Shown piece by piece: positions 1 through 7,912 of a stretch of 27,140 bases of DNA. A model generated the notes under the pieces. The model searched no databases. It saw nothing but the letters and a program-made list of their open reading frames with translations, and was not told the origin of the DNA. The stretch lies in NCBI GenBank assembly GCA_035513345.1, contig DATKCF010000233.1, forward strand, positions 1-27,140. The letters run 5' to 3'. The position numbers and the translations under genes are program-made. Each line of letters opens with the position of its first letter. Position 1 is the stretch's first letter. Origin of the DNA: DATKCF01 sp035513345. Its GTDB lineage: Bacteria > Gemmatimonadota > Gemmatimonadetes > Longimicrobiales > RSA9.

Positions 1-359
1 TCACCACCGTCGATCCGAATGCGGAACCGGTAACGCCCTTCCGCGTCGAATCTGACCCCGCGGATGTCAACGATCTGTGGTAGGTGCGCAAACACACCAG
101 GCCGCCCCGCACCCGTCGTGACGTGTCCGGTTGCGTTCCAAAGCGGGCGCGAGTCCGTGTCGATCAGCTCGACCGATATGTCAAAGGATCGGTTGGCATC
201 CTCGTACTCGGCTCGAAACTGAAACGCGAAAACGAGGCGATCGTGGATGTAAGGCACGCGCCCCGTTACGTGGATCGTATCGTAGATGCCCGTGAGGTTG
301 AGCTTGTTCTCCTTGGAGACGTTCGCGGCGTCTGCCAATGCGGCCAAGCTTACAATCAC
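1..359 (-). CDS. DUF6941-like protein, C-terminus cut by window edge
   Basis: Reading the minus strand from a GTG at 359-357 gives about 119 open codons that run off the window start without a stop. The start is chosen because a GGAGG lies 7 nt upstream. The N-terminus (LAALADAANVSKENKLNLTG, then IYDTIHV) resembles the DUF6941 pattern in which an 'ADYANVS..GKLNI.GIFD' segment opens a small beta-sandwich-like domain. The rest is strand-rich (VFAFQFRAEY, FDISVELID, YRFRIRID). There is no signal peptide and no membrane segment. The function of this family is unknown and I do not assign one. It lies downstream of the tRNA-Ala gene on the same strand, separated by a hairpin. The family call is from memory of the N-terminal motif and is moderately sure; that the frame is coding is more certain. 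Confidence 0.7.
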   Translation of the reverse strand, partial: MIVSLAALADAANVSKENKLNLTGIYDTIHVTGRVPYIHDRLVFAFQFRAEYEDANRSFDISVELIDTDSRPLWNATGHVTTGAGRPGVFAHLPQIVDIRGVRFDAEGRYRFRIRIDGG

Positions 360-414
360 CGGGTAACCTCCGGGAGTTTCAGAAGACGCGAGGGTCGGGC
401 GGCGGATGCCGGTA

Positions 415-434
415 CCTTTCGGGGAACCGAAAGG
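415..434. terminator. Short perfect hairpin between tRNA-Ala and the DUF6941-like gene
   Basis: CCTTTCGG (415-422) and CCGAAAGG (427-434) form a perfect 8-bp stem around a 4-nt loop. It sits 47 nt downstream of the tRNA on the minus strand, where a tRNA terminator could lie. No T-run follows on the minus strand, so termination is only inferred; it could instead be a processing or leader structure for the downstream gene. Confidence 0.35.
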
Positions 435-435
435 G

Positions 436-458
436 GGTGACTTTCCGGTGACTTTTCC
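436..458. repeat. Tandem 11/12-mer direct repeat
   Basis: GGTGACTTTCC (436-446) is followed immediately by GGTGACTTTTCC (447-458), differing by one extra T. It abuts the 415-434 hairpin in the tRNA trailer. It may be a duplicated protein-binding site or simple slippage. Confidence 0.5.
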
Positions 459-480
459 AACCCCCGATCGTGTAAGTCTA

Positions 481-553
481 TGGAGCGTACCGGGATCGAA
501 CCGGTGACCTCCTGGTTGCAAACCAGGCGCTCTCCCAGCTGAGCTAACGCCCC
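481..553 (-). tRNA. tRNA-Ala (anticodon TGC)
   Basis: The reverse complement folds as a 73-nt cloverleaf. The acceptor arms GGGGCGT and ACGCTCC pair with G3-T70, the classic alanine identity wobble, followed by discriminator A. The D-loop reads AGCTCAGCTGGGAGAGC, the anticodon stem-loop is CCTGG TTTGCAA CCAGG with anticodon TGC, and the T-arm carries GGTTCGATCC. CCA is not encoded; the bases after A73 are T and A. The gene stands alone rather than inside an rRNA operon. A candidate promoter lies at 616-644, giving a leader of about 55 nt with an 18-bp tandem repeat. Confidence 0.97.
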
Positions 554-562
554 CTGCCGGCC

Positions 563-602
563 GCCGCGTACGCGGCATGCCGCCCGTACACGGCAGGCCG
601 CC
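563..602. repeat. 18-bp tandem repeat and 14-bp palindrome in the tRNA leader
   Basis: Units 567-584 and 585-602 are adjacent 18-mers that match at 16 of 18 positions (pattern CGTAC.CGGCA.GCCGCC). The first overlaps a perfect 14-bp palindrome, GCCGCGTACGCGGC, at 563-576. A 7-bp stem, CGGCAGG with CCTGCCG around CCG, follows at 591-607. All lie just upstream of the tRNA 5' end, so they would be part of the precursor leader if the candidate promoter is right. Confidence 0.6.
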
Positions 603-615
603 TGCCGGCGCATGG

Positions 616-644
616 ACGTTACATGTGCAGGCGACGGCGTTCAA
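616..644 (-). promoter_or_regulatory. Candidate sigma-70-type promoter for tRNA-Ala
   Basis: On the minus strand TTGAAC (644-639) and TAACGT (621-616) are separated by exactly 17 nt. The -35 matches TTGACA at 4 of 6 positions and the -10 is weak (TA...T). Transcription would begin near 609 and reach the mature tRNA 5' end at 553. The location and spacing support it; the sequence match alone would not. Confidence 0.35.
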
Positions 645-676
645 CCCCGCAGCAAGCGTGGCCGGGGCTACCCGTG

Positions 677-1534
677 TCAGGCACTTCGGCCGCGATGAAC
701 GGGCCGGATCTCCGCGCGACGGTGGCGAGCGGCGTGCAGCAGGATCGCCGCTGTGACCTCCGCATCCTCGACCAGCAGATAGCCCGACTCGTTGCCGTTG
801 GCCTCGACGACGCGCAGCCCGTCCGCGTACAGCATGATGTGCTGGAGCCGCGCGAACGCTACGCTCTCCGATCGGCGCGCGCCCTGGAACACCGCTCTGC
901 GGCTGGTCACGACGAGCATCCCGAGGTCGGTGGGCAGGATCTCTTCGTTCGGACGGAGCGCTTCACGCGTGCCTGCGGCACTGAACGGTTCCATGCCGGT
1001 GACGGTCAGGCGGACGCCGGCGATCGCGGCTCTCGAGCGACGCGGCAGCTCGAGGCGCTCGGCACGCGTGGCCTGGACCACCCAGTGGCATACCTCGTGC
1101 CGCTCGAGCGCGATCGGCGACTCGACCCGCGGCAGTTCGCCCTGCCCGACCCGCGCGAGGAGTCGCAGTCTTGCCAACCGGTCCGAATCGTCGCCCAGGT
1201 CGTTCTCCGTCAGGCCGAGCTGCAGCTGCAGCCTGGCCAGCGTCTGATCCTCTTCGGCGGACAGTGTTTCGTCGATGAGCGCAGCGCGGATCGCGCCCCT
1301 GTAAATCGTGCGCGCAACCATCCGCACTTCCGCGGCCGTCAGGTCCTCCTCCCGCCGTACGCGATCGAGTTCCTCGATCTCCTCGTGCGTCAGCATCCCG
1401 TCCGCGAGCGCGCTCTCGAGAGTCCTTCGATACAGACGCCTCGCCGCGACTCGACGGCTTCGGCCAAGCCACACGATGGCGCCCACGAAGACGGCGCTCA
1501 GAACGAACAGGATGATGGGAAGCGAAGTGCTCAT
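677..1534 (-). CDS. Membrane-anchored protein with duplicated TerB-like region and PH-like C-terminal domain
   Basis: A 285-residue protein. Residues about 5-23 form one N-terminal membrane helix followed by Arg-rich positive residues, so the bulk is predicted to be cytoplasmic. Residues 35-70 and 78-113 look like two copies of one helical unit: 'Y..(T/A)I/LE.AL.DG.L(T/S)..E...L.R(L/V)....LT..(E/D)(V/L)', typical of TerB-like or EF-hand-like helical folds. Residues about 196-270 (PNEEILPTDLGMLVVTSRR, then VAFARLQHIM and a glycine turn) resemble bacterial PH-like domains, which often follow TerB-type or SHOCT modules. ATG at 1534 is preceded by AAGG. It is divergent from the PLP enzyme at 1740. 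The function is unknown; a membrane-associated scaffold or stress role is only suggested by the domain types. Confidence 0.85.
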   Translation of the reverse strand: MSTSLPIILFVLSAVFVGAIVWLGRSRRVAARRLYRRTLESALADGMLTHEEIEELDRVRREEDLTAAEVRMVARTIYRGAIRAALIDETLSAEEDQTLARLQLQLGLTENDLGDDSDRLARLRLLARVGQGELPRVESPIALERHEVCHWVVQATRAERLELPRRSRAAIAGVRLTVTGMEPFSAAGTREALRPNEEILPTDLGMLVVTSRRAVFQGARRSESVAFARLQHIMLYADGLRVVEANGNESGYLLVEDAEVTAAILLHAARHRRAEIRPVHRGRSA

Positions 1535-1739
1535 TGTGCCTTGATGCTAACAGCGGTCCGAGTCCGGCGGCAACGGCCGCCTGCGCACCGCCGTGAACCA
1601 TATGAAGATAGCATACGGGCCCCGCCTTTCCGACGCCGCGCAGGACTCGATACGTTGATGTTCACGAACTCTGATCCGCCGCGAAGGGAGGGTGTTCGAG
1701 CGCCCATTGACCCGGATGCGGCCGCCAGGCAGGAGCGCC

Positions 1740-2831
1740 ATGGAGACCGCCGATCTGACCACTCCCGCAGCACTGGTCGATGTCGACCGGATGCTGTCCA
1801 ATCTCGACAGGATGGCAGCATACGTGAAGGGGAACGCGCTCGCGTTGCACCCGCACGTCAAGACGCACAAGACGCCAGCCCTCGCATTGGAACAGCTTCG
1901 ACGGGGCGCGAAGGGCGTGACCGTGGCCACAATCCGCGAAGCCACCCTGATGGCGGAGGTATGCGACCACATACTCCTGGCTTATCCGCCCGTCGGAACA
2001 CCCCGCATCGAAGGCATCCTCGCCTTGCCCGAGTCCGTCACCGTCACCGTCGCACTCGATTCCGCGGCCGCCCTCGACGACCTGGCCACCGCCGCGTCCG
2101 CCGCCGGTCGCAACATCGGCGTCCTCATCGAGATGGATGTGGGCATGCGACGTGTCGGCCTCGGAGACGCCGCCGATATCGTCGCCCTCGCCGCGCGTGC
2201 CACCGACGCACCCGGTGTCGACTACCGGGGCGTGCTCTTCTACCCCGGCCATATCCGGCAGCACGTGAGTGAACAGGGCCAGGCGCTGGACGAACTGGCC
2301 GGAATCCTCGATGAACGAGTGGAAGCGCTGCGTGATGCCGGCCTCGCGCCGGACGTGGTCAGCGGTGGCTCCACGCCCGCCGCTTTCGCATCACACCGCC
2401 TGCCGGCGCTCACCGCGATCCGACCGGGAACGTACATCTTCAACGATCGCACAACGGCAAGGCTCGGCGCCTGCCATGCTGACGACTGCGCTCTGACCGT
2501 CCTCGCGCGTGTCGTCAGTACCGCCGTACCCGGACAGGCAGTGGTCGATGCCGGCTCGAAGGCGCTCGGCCGCGAACCGCTCCGAGCTGGCGATCAGGAC
2601 GGCTTCGGCGAGGTGCTCGATCAGCCCGACGTCATCGTGCGAGCCATGTCCGAGGAGCACGGCATCCTCGACCTGACCCGATCCGACTGGCGGCCCGCCG
2701 TCGGCGAACTCGTCCGGATCGTGCCCAACCACGTCTGCTACGTCGTCAACCTGCACGCGCACCTCCATGCCCTCAGCGGTGGTTCGATCGTCGAGACGTG
2801 GCCGGTCCGCGCCCGCGGCTGGACCTCGTAG
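1740..2831 (+). CDS. D-threonine aldolase / D-serine dehydratase-like PLP enzyme
   Basis: A 363-residue fold-type III PLP enzyme with an alanine-racemase-like barrel. The start at ATG 1740 is preferred over an in-frame upstream ATG at 1692: AGGAG sits 4 nt upstream and METADLTTPAALVDVDRM matches where family members begin. PHVKTHK (38-44) carries the expected PLP lysine, probably Lys41. MDVGMRRVGL (132-141) matches the barrel strand motif, and GGSTPA (209-214) would bind phosphate. PNHVC (329-333) supplies the His-x-Cys zinc pair known from eukaryotic D-serine dehydratase; bacterial D-threonine aldolases usually have His-x-Asp there. Substrate is therefore uncertain: a D-beta-hydroxy amino acid, possibly D-serine, cleaved or deaminated in the cytoplasm. 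It appears monocistronic. Confidence 0.9.
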   Translation: METADLTTPAALVDVDRMLSNLDRMAAYVKGNALALHPHVKTHKTPALALEQLRRGAKGVTVATIREATLMAEVCDHILLAYPPVGTPRIEGILALPESVTVTVALDSAAALDDLATAASAAGRNIGVLIEMDVGMRRVGLGDAADIVALAARATDAPGVDYRGVLFYPGHIRQHVSEQGQALDELAGILDERVEALRDAGLAPDVVSGGSTPAAFASHRLPALTAIRPGTYIFNDRTTARLGACHADDCALTVLARVVSTAVPGQAVVDAGSKALGREPLRAGDQDGFGEVLDQPDVIVRAMSEEHGILDLTRSDWRPAVGELVRIVPNHVCYVVNLHAHLHALSGGSIVETWPVRARGWTS

Positions 2832-2847
2832 TGGGCGGCCGCGCTGG

Positions 2848-2865
2848 ATACCATTGTGGTATACC
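2848..2865. promoter_or_regulatory. Operator-like dyad after the PLP enzyme gene
   Basis: ATACCA (2848-2853) and TGGTAT (2857-2862) form a perfect 6-bp inverted repeat around TTG, overlapping the 8-bp palindrome GGTATACC (2858-2865). TGGTATACC-type sites are common for GntR-family repressors. It is 17 nt after the upstream stop and about 190 nt before the next start. It could be an operator or a weak hairpin; nothing else supports either. Confidence 0.25.
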
Positions 2866-3054
2866 GGTTTGCACGCCGCGCGGCTGTCCCGGCGAGCGGA
2901 CACCGCTCGCCCATCGCCGGTGTCACACTGGTTCGAGTCCGGTGTCAGGTCCGAGACGCAAGTGATTCTCTTTCAATGACTTGCCTATTTAGTGCGAATC
3001 GGGAACGGCACGTGCCTGTTGAGCGATGCGTCCACGGGCAGCAAGGGAGGCATC

Positions 3055-3666
3055 ATGAGAGTTGGTTCGTTTGCACTGATGGCGGCCGTCGCCGCATTGA
3101 CAGCCGTGCCGGTCGCCGGGCAGGTCGCGGACCGCACGAGCCAGGGTCGCGAGCGCGGCAGCGGCGCCGTCGTCGTCAGGCCGGGCACGGCGGACCGTGC
3201 CGGACCGGACCGCGGCCGTGCCGGGGGCGCGGTGGTGGTGGTGACGCCGTATGCGTCGGACCGGGACCGGCGAGACGCCCGTTGTCGCGATGACCGCGGT
3301 CGGCGCGATGGCCGGCACGGCTGGTTCGATGTCGACGGCCGCTACGACTGCGAGTACGACGATCGTGATGGCCGGTACGACAGGGACCGCCGGCCGGGGG
3401 GTGTGGCAGTGCGGGCGAGTCTGGCTCGCGAGCATATCGCTCTGATGGCGCAACTCGACCGCGAGCACGACCGCTGGCACCGGAACCATGGCTGGCATGC
3501 GCGCAACCGTGGCTGGCAGAAGTCACACGAAGCGCTGCACCGTCGTGTGGAACGCGATCACGAGCGTTGGCACAGGCGGTCGGGCGCGCCGTTCGTGTTC
3601 TCGCAGGATCTCGTCCGGCATGACGATGTGCCGGGTCGCGCCCGGGGTGTGGTGGTGGTCAGGTAG
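3055..3666 (+). CDS. Small secreted Arg/Asp/His-rich protein, unknown function
   Basis: A 203-residue protein. The start at ATG 3055 is set by AGGGAGG 4 nt upstream and by the signal peptide beginning there (MRVGSFALMAAVAALTAVPV, cleavage near AGQ at 21-23). An upstream in-frame ATG at 2992 would spoil both. The mature part is low-complexity and charged: two 'AVVV' strands, an RD/DR-rich middle containing WFDVDGRYDCEYDDRDGRYD, and a helical tail with repeated REHDRWHR and RDHERWHRR units. The many His, Asp and Trp residues could bind metal or polyanions, but that is speculative. No domain is recognised. It is separated from aconitase by a bidirectional terminator. Confidence 0.75.
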   Translation: MRVGSFALMAAVAALTAVPVAGQVADRTSQGRERGSGAVVVRPGTADRAGPDRGRAGGAVVVVTPYASDRDRRDARCRDDRGRRDGRHGWFDVDGRYDCEYDDRDGRYDRDRRPGGVAVRASLAREHIALMAQLDREHDRWHRNHGWHARNRGWQKSHEALHRRVERDHERWHRRSGAPFVFSQDLVRHDDVPGRARGVVVVR

Positions 3667-3684
3667 TACGGGTGGCGGCGCGGC

Positions 3685-3718
3685 AAGGCCGGGTGGGCAA
3701 GGATGCTCACCCGGCCTT
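3685..3718. terminator. Bidirectional intrinsic terminator
   Basis: AAGGCCGGGTG (3685-3695) pairs with CACCCGGCCTT (3708-3718). Three further pairs (G-U, G-C, C-G) extend it to a 14-bp stem around loop AAGGAT, with T-rich and A-rich flanks. It lies between the convergent stops at 3666 and 3726, so it can end both transcripts. Confidence 0.85.
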
Positions 3719-3725
3719 TCGCGTG

Positions 3726-6500
3726 TCAGGCTGACTTCGCGAGAAGACCGCGCAGCACATATTGGAGGATTCCACCATGCCGGAAGTATGCGACTTCCTG
3801 CGGTGTGTCGGCTCGTACGAGGGCGGTGAACTCGAACGATGCGTGGTTCGGTGATTGCGCGTGGACGGTGACCTCACGTTTTCCGCGCGCGGCATCCGAG
3901 AGCGCCGCCTCGATACCGACGATATCGAAGGTTTCACCACCGCCGAGTCGGAGAGCGGCGGCGTCCTCGCCTTCGACGAATTGAAGCGGCAGCACACCCA
4001 TGCCGATCAGATTGCTGCGGTGGATCCTCTCGTAGCTGGCGGCTATGACCGCCCTGACGCCCAGGAGGCGGGGGCCCTTGGCGGCCCAGTCACGCGACGA
4101 CCCTGCGCCGTACTCTCTCCCGGCGATGATGACGAGCGGGACATTCGCGGCCTGGTACTTCATCGCGGCATCGAAGATCGACATCTGTTCGCCGTCGGGC
4201 ATGTACTTCGTGTAGCCGCCCTCGACGCCGGGCACGAGCTGGTTGCGCAGCCGGACGTTGGCGAACGTGCCACGCATCATCACTTCGTGATTGCCCCGTC
4301 GCGAGCCGTACGAGTTGAAGTCCCTGACCTGGACGCCGTGTTCGGTGAGGTACCGGCCGGCGGGGCTGTCGATCTGGATCGAGCCGGCAGGCGAGATGTG
4401 GTCGGTCGTGATGCTGTCGCCCAGCAACGCCAGCAGGCGAGCGCCCTTGATGTCGGCCACTGCGCGCGGCTGCGCCGGCATGTCGTCGAAGTAGGGCGGG
4501 TTCTTGATGTATGTCGACTCCGGGCTCCATTCGAAAAGGTCGGAATCGGGGACCGGCAGCGCTTTCCATGTGTCATCTCCGTCGAACACCGAAGCATACT
4601 GACGCTGGAACATCTCCGGCTTGACGAACTGGCGAACGGTGTCCTCGATCTCCAGCTGTGTCGGCCAGATGTCACGCAGGAATACCGACCGGCCGTCACT
4701 GGCCGTACCTAGCGGCTCGCTGTATGGATCGAAATCCATCCGGCCGGCAAGGGCGTACGCTACGACGAGTGGCGGCGAGGCCAGGTAATTGGCGCGGACT
4801 TCGGACTGGATGCGACCTTCGAAGTTGCGGTTGCCGCTGAGTACGGAGCAGACGACGAGACCGCCCTCTTCGATCGCGCTCGACACTTCCGCCGGCAGTG
4901 GCCCGCTGTTTCCGATGCATGTGGTGCAGCCGTAGCCGACGAGATGGAAGCCGAGCGTTTCCAGATCATCGGTGAGACCGGCCGCGGTGAGGTAGTCGGT
5001 GACGACCTTCGAGCCGGGCGCGAGGCTCGTCTTGACCCACGGCTGCGCTCGCAGCCCGCGCTCGACGGCCTTCTTCGCGACCAATCCTGCCGCGACCATG
5101 ACGGACGGATTTGACGTGTTGGTGCAACTCGTTATCGCGGCTATGACGACGGAGCCGTCGCGCAGTTCGAACGTCTCGTCCCGCATCGTCGTCCTGACAC
5201 CCGGCCGGTGGTTGAGTGTCGCGGTCGAGCCGGACTCGCTGCCACCTTCCGCGGCCCAGCGTCCGACGTCCGTCTTCGGCGCCCGGGGACCGGCGGCCTC
5301 GATCAGCATGTCGAGCGAGTCGGCGAACGCGCGCTTCACGTTCGACAGTGCCACGCGATCCTGCGGGCGGCGAGGTCCGGCCAGGCTGGGCTCGACGGTC
5401 GAGAGCTCGAGTTCGAGCACGTCGCTGTAGACCGCTTCCGGCGTGTCCGCCGTGTGGAACAGGCCCTGCTCCTTCATGTACGCTTCGACCAGCGGCACCC
5501 GGTCCGAACGCCCCGTGAACTCGAGATAGTCGAGGGTCAGCCTGTCGACCGGGAAGATGCCGCACGTCGCGCCGTACTCGGGCGCCATGTTCGCGATGGT
5601 CGCACGGTCCGCGAGCCGGAGTGTCGCGAGGCCGGGGCCGTAGAACTCGACAAATTTCCCGACCACGCCCTTCTTCCGCAGCATCTCCGTAACCGTGAGC
5701 ACGAGATCCGTGGCGGTCGCGCCTTCGGCGAGTGCACCGCTCATGCGGAACCCGATGACTTCGGGGATCAGCATCGAGACCGGCTGTCCGAGCATGGCAG
5801 CCTCTGCTTCGATGCCGCCCACGCCCCAGCCCAGAACGCCCAGCCCGTTGATCATCGTGCTGTGTGAATCCGTGCCGACGAGCGTGTCGGGGTATGCCAG
5901 CGGCGTGTCGCCAGCAGTCGAGAATACGACGCGCGCCAGGTACTCGAGGTTCACCTGGTGCACGATGCCGGTGCCCGGTGGCACCACACGGAAATTGTCG
6001 AACGACTCCTGGCCCCAGCGCAGGAACGCGTATCGCTCGCCGTTACGTTCGTACTCCCGCGTGACATTGAACCTGAAAGCCGTGCGCGTGCCGAACTCGT
6101 CGACCTGCACGGAATGGTCGATCACGAGTTCGACCGGCTGGAGCGGGTTGATGCTCGCCGGCTTGCCGCCCATGCGCTTCATCGCGTCCCGCATCGCGGC
6201 GAGGTCGACAACGGCGGGGACGCCCGTGAAGTCCTGGAGCAGGACGCGCGCCGGCGTGAACGCGATCTCGCGCGTCGGCGTCGCCGCCGGGTCCCAGTTC
6301 GCGAGCGCCTCGATGTCGTCACGTGTTACAACGCCGCCGTCCTCGTGCCGAACCAGTGCCTCGAGCAGGATACGCAGGGAGTACGGCAGTCGTGACACCG
6401 GCAGACCTGCCTGCTCGAGTGCCGAAAGCCGGTACATCGCGTAATCGGATCCGCCCGCCTTCAACGTGCCACGGGCGCCGAAGCTGTTGCTGTTCGTCAT
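3726..6500 (-). CDS. acnA: Aconitate hydratase (AcnA/IRP-type)
   Basis: A 924-residue aconitase, the usual length for the AcnA class. It interconverts citrate and isocitrate through cis-aconitate in the cytoplasmic TCA cycle. ATG 6500 (MTNSNSFGARGTL) is chosen over a longer open frame because GAGG precedes it and family homology begins there. The three [4Fe-4S] ligands are visible: Cys459 in TSCTNTSNPS and Cys525 and Cys528 in GYGCTTCIGNSGPL. The swivel domain carries GDSITTDHISPAG, the YGSRRGNHEVMMRG segment, and GREYGAGSSRDWAAKG with its substrate-binding Ser/Arg. The gene stands alone, divergent from the aminotransferase across a 194-nt spacer, and ends 8 nt from a strong terminator. No frameshift or missing residue is seen. 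Confidence 0.98.
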   Translation of the reverse strand: MTNSNSFGARGTLKAGGSDYAMYRLSALEQAGLPVSRLPYSLRILLEALVRHEDGGVVTRDDIEALANWDPAATPTREIAFTPARVLLQDFTGVPAVVDLAAMRDAMKRMGGKPASINPLQPVELVIDHSVQVDEFGTRTAFRFNVTREYERNGERYAFLRWGQESFDNFRVVPPGTGIVHQVNLEYLARVVFSTAGDTPLAYPDTLVGTDSHSTMINGLGVLGWGVGGIEAEAAMLGQPVSMLIPEVIGFRMSGALAEGATATDLVLTVTEMLRKKGVVGKFVEFYGPGLATLRLADRATIANMAPEYGATCGIFPVDRLTLDYLEFTGRSDRVPLVEAYMKEQGLFHTADTPEAVYSDVLELELSTVEPSLAGPRRPQDRVALSNVKRAFADSLDMLIEAAGPRAPKTDVGRWAAEGGSESGSTATLNHRPGVRTTMRDETFELRDGSVVIAAITSCTNTSNPSVMVAAGLVAKKAVERGLRAQPWVKTSLAPGSKVVTDYLTAAGLTDDLETLGFHLVGYGCTTCIGNSGPLPAEVSSAIEEGGLVVCSVLSGNRNFEGRIQSEVRANYLASPPLVVAYALAGRMDFDPYSEPLGTASDGRSVFLRDIWPTQLEIEDTVRQFVKPEMFQRQYASVFDGDDTWKALPVPDSDLFEWSPESTYIKNPPYFDDMPAQPRAVADIKGARLLALLGDSITTDHISPAGSIQIDSPAGRYLTEHGVQVRDFNSYGSRRGNHEVMMRGTFANVRLRNQLVPGVEGGYTKYMPDGEQMSIFDAAMKYQAANVPLVIIAGREYGAGSSRDWAAKGPRLLGVRAVIAASYERIHRSNLIGMGVLPLQFVEGEDAAALRLGGGETFDIVGIEAALSDAARGKREVTVHAQSPNHASFEFTALVRADTPQEVAYFRHGGILQYVLRGLLAKSA

Positions 6501-6694
6501 TTGACCATCCTCGTCCGTCCTGCCGCTTCCATTCAGCGCTTCATTATGGCCCGCGGGAGCCTCGCCGGCCAGCGCCCGCGAGTGCCGCCTTGCGTGCCGG
6601 TAGCGGCCTGCCGACCTTGCGCGGCCCGAGCCATATGCGGCGCGACCGGCTCGACCTGGTCGCGTTCCGCATTCGACTATTCGACGGATCCGGC

Positions 6695-7885
6695 ATGAAC
6701 AGGACTGCACGCAGGACGCATGGTTTCACCGAATCGGTGATCCGCGACATGACGCGGGTTGCGAACGAAGCCGGCGCGATCAACCTGGCTCAGGGGTTTC
6801 CGGACTTCCCAGCCCCGGACGTGCTCAAGGAAGCGGCCTGCGAGGCGATCCGCGCGGACGTCAACCAGTACGCCGTGACGTGGGGAACGCCCCGGCTGCG
6901 ACGTGCGCTCGCCGCGAAGTACGAGCGCGACTACGACTTCCATGTCGACGAAGCCAGCCAGATCACCGTGACGTGTGGTGCGACCGAGGCAATGGCAGCG
7001 ACGCTGCTCGCGATTATCGACCCCGGCGACGAAGTGATCATCTTCGAACCGTTCTACGAGAACTATGGCCCGGACGCGATCCTGTGCGAGGCCAGGCCGG
7101 TGTGGGTTCCACTGGATGCGAACGGACCGCTCGACGTCGATCGCGTGGCGGCGGCAATCACGAAGCGAACGCGCGCAATCGTGATCAACTCGCCGAACAA
7201 TCCGACCGGTCGTGTGTTCGACCGTCACGAGCTGCTCGGCCTCGCAGACCTCTGCCTGAAGCACGACCTCATCGCGGTAACGGACGAGATCTACGAGCAT
7301 ATCATCTACGCCGGCCCCCACGTTCCGATTGCCACACTCGATGGAATGGCCGACAGGACGATCACGATCAGCGGATTCTCCAAGACGTTCAGTGTGACCG
7401 GCTGGCGCGTCGGCACGATCGTGGCGCCGCCCGACATCACGCAGGCGATCCGCAAGGTCCACGATTTCCTCACGGTGGGCGCGCCGGCGCCGTTGCAGGA
7501 GGCGTGCGCGGCGGCGCTCGATTCGCTCGGCAGCGAGTACTACGATGCGCTGGCGGCCGGCTATCGTGAGCGGCGCGATGTCCTTGTCGCCGGTCTCATC
7601 GAGGCCGGCTTCGGCTGTGCCCCGCCGGCGGGAGCGTACTATGTCCTTGCCGATTTCTCACGCCTGAGCGAACGGGACGACACGTCGTACTCGAAATGGC
7701 TGGCCCGCGGCGGATCCGAGTCGGGCGGGGCCGCCGACGGTCCGGGTGTTGCCCCCGTGCCCGGTTCGAGCTTCTTCCACCGGGGCGAGGCGGGCAAGCG
7801 CCTGGTTCGATTCGCTTTCTGCAAGCGTGTCGAGACGCTGCGTCTGGCGGCGGACCGCCTGAGGGCAATCGCCCGCGACGATTGA
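6695..7885 (+). CDS. Class I/II PLP aminotransferase (kynurenine/methionine aminotransferase-like)
   Basis: A 396-residue fold-type I aminotransferase. The start at ATG 6695 (MNRTARRTHGFTESVIRDMT) fits the family; an in-frame ATG about 20 codons upstream is less likely, and neither has a strong Shine-Dalgarno. INLAQGFPDFPAPD (29-42) is characteristic of the kynurenine-oxoglutarate / YbdL methionine aminotransferase branch. SPNNPTG (166-172) carries the cofactor-binding Asn, TDEIYEH (196-202) the Asp and Tyr that hold the pyridine ring, and SGFSKTFSVTGWRVG (226-240) the Schiff-base Lys230. VRFAFCK near the end holds the carboxylate-binding Arg. It likely uses glutamine, methionine or aromatic amino acids as donors in the cytoplasm; the exact substrate cannot be read from the sequence. 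Confidence 0.95.
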   Translation: MNRTARRTHGFTESVIRDMTRVANEAGAINLAQGFPDFPAPDVLKEAACEAIRADVNQYAVTWGTPRLRRALAAKYERDYDFHVDEASQITVTCGATEAMAATLLAIIDPGDEVIIFEPFYENYGPDAILCEARPVWVPLDANGPLDVDRVAAAITKRTRAIVINSPNNPTGRVFDRHELLGLADLCLKHDLIAVTDEIYEHIIYAGPHVPIATLDGMADRTITISGFSKTFSVTGWRVGTIVAPPDITQAIRKVHDFLTVGAPAPLQEACAAALDSLGSEYYDALAAGYRERRDVLVAGLIEAGFGCAPPAGAYYVLADFSRLSERDDTSYSKWLARGGSESGGAADGPGVAPVPGSSFFHRGEAGKRLVRFAFCKRVETLRLAADRLRAIARDD

Positions 7886-7912
7886 GGATCAGACCGTCCG
7901 CGATCCCGTCTG

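Noticed and set aside
356..613. 85-residue minus-strand open frame containing LAQLGERLVCNQEVTGSIPV
   Set aside because: This peptide is the well-known artefact of translating a tRNA; it spans the tRNA-Ala gene.
623..2272. 549-residue plus-strand open frame
   Set aside because: It is antisense to the TerB-like gene and out of frame with the PLP enzyme; Arg-rich, with no motif or Shine-Dalgarno.
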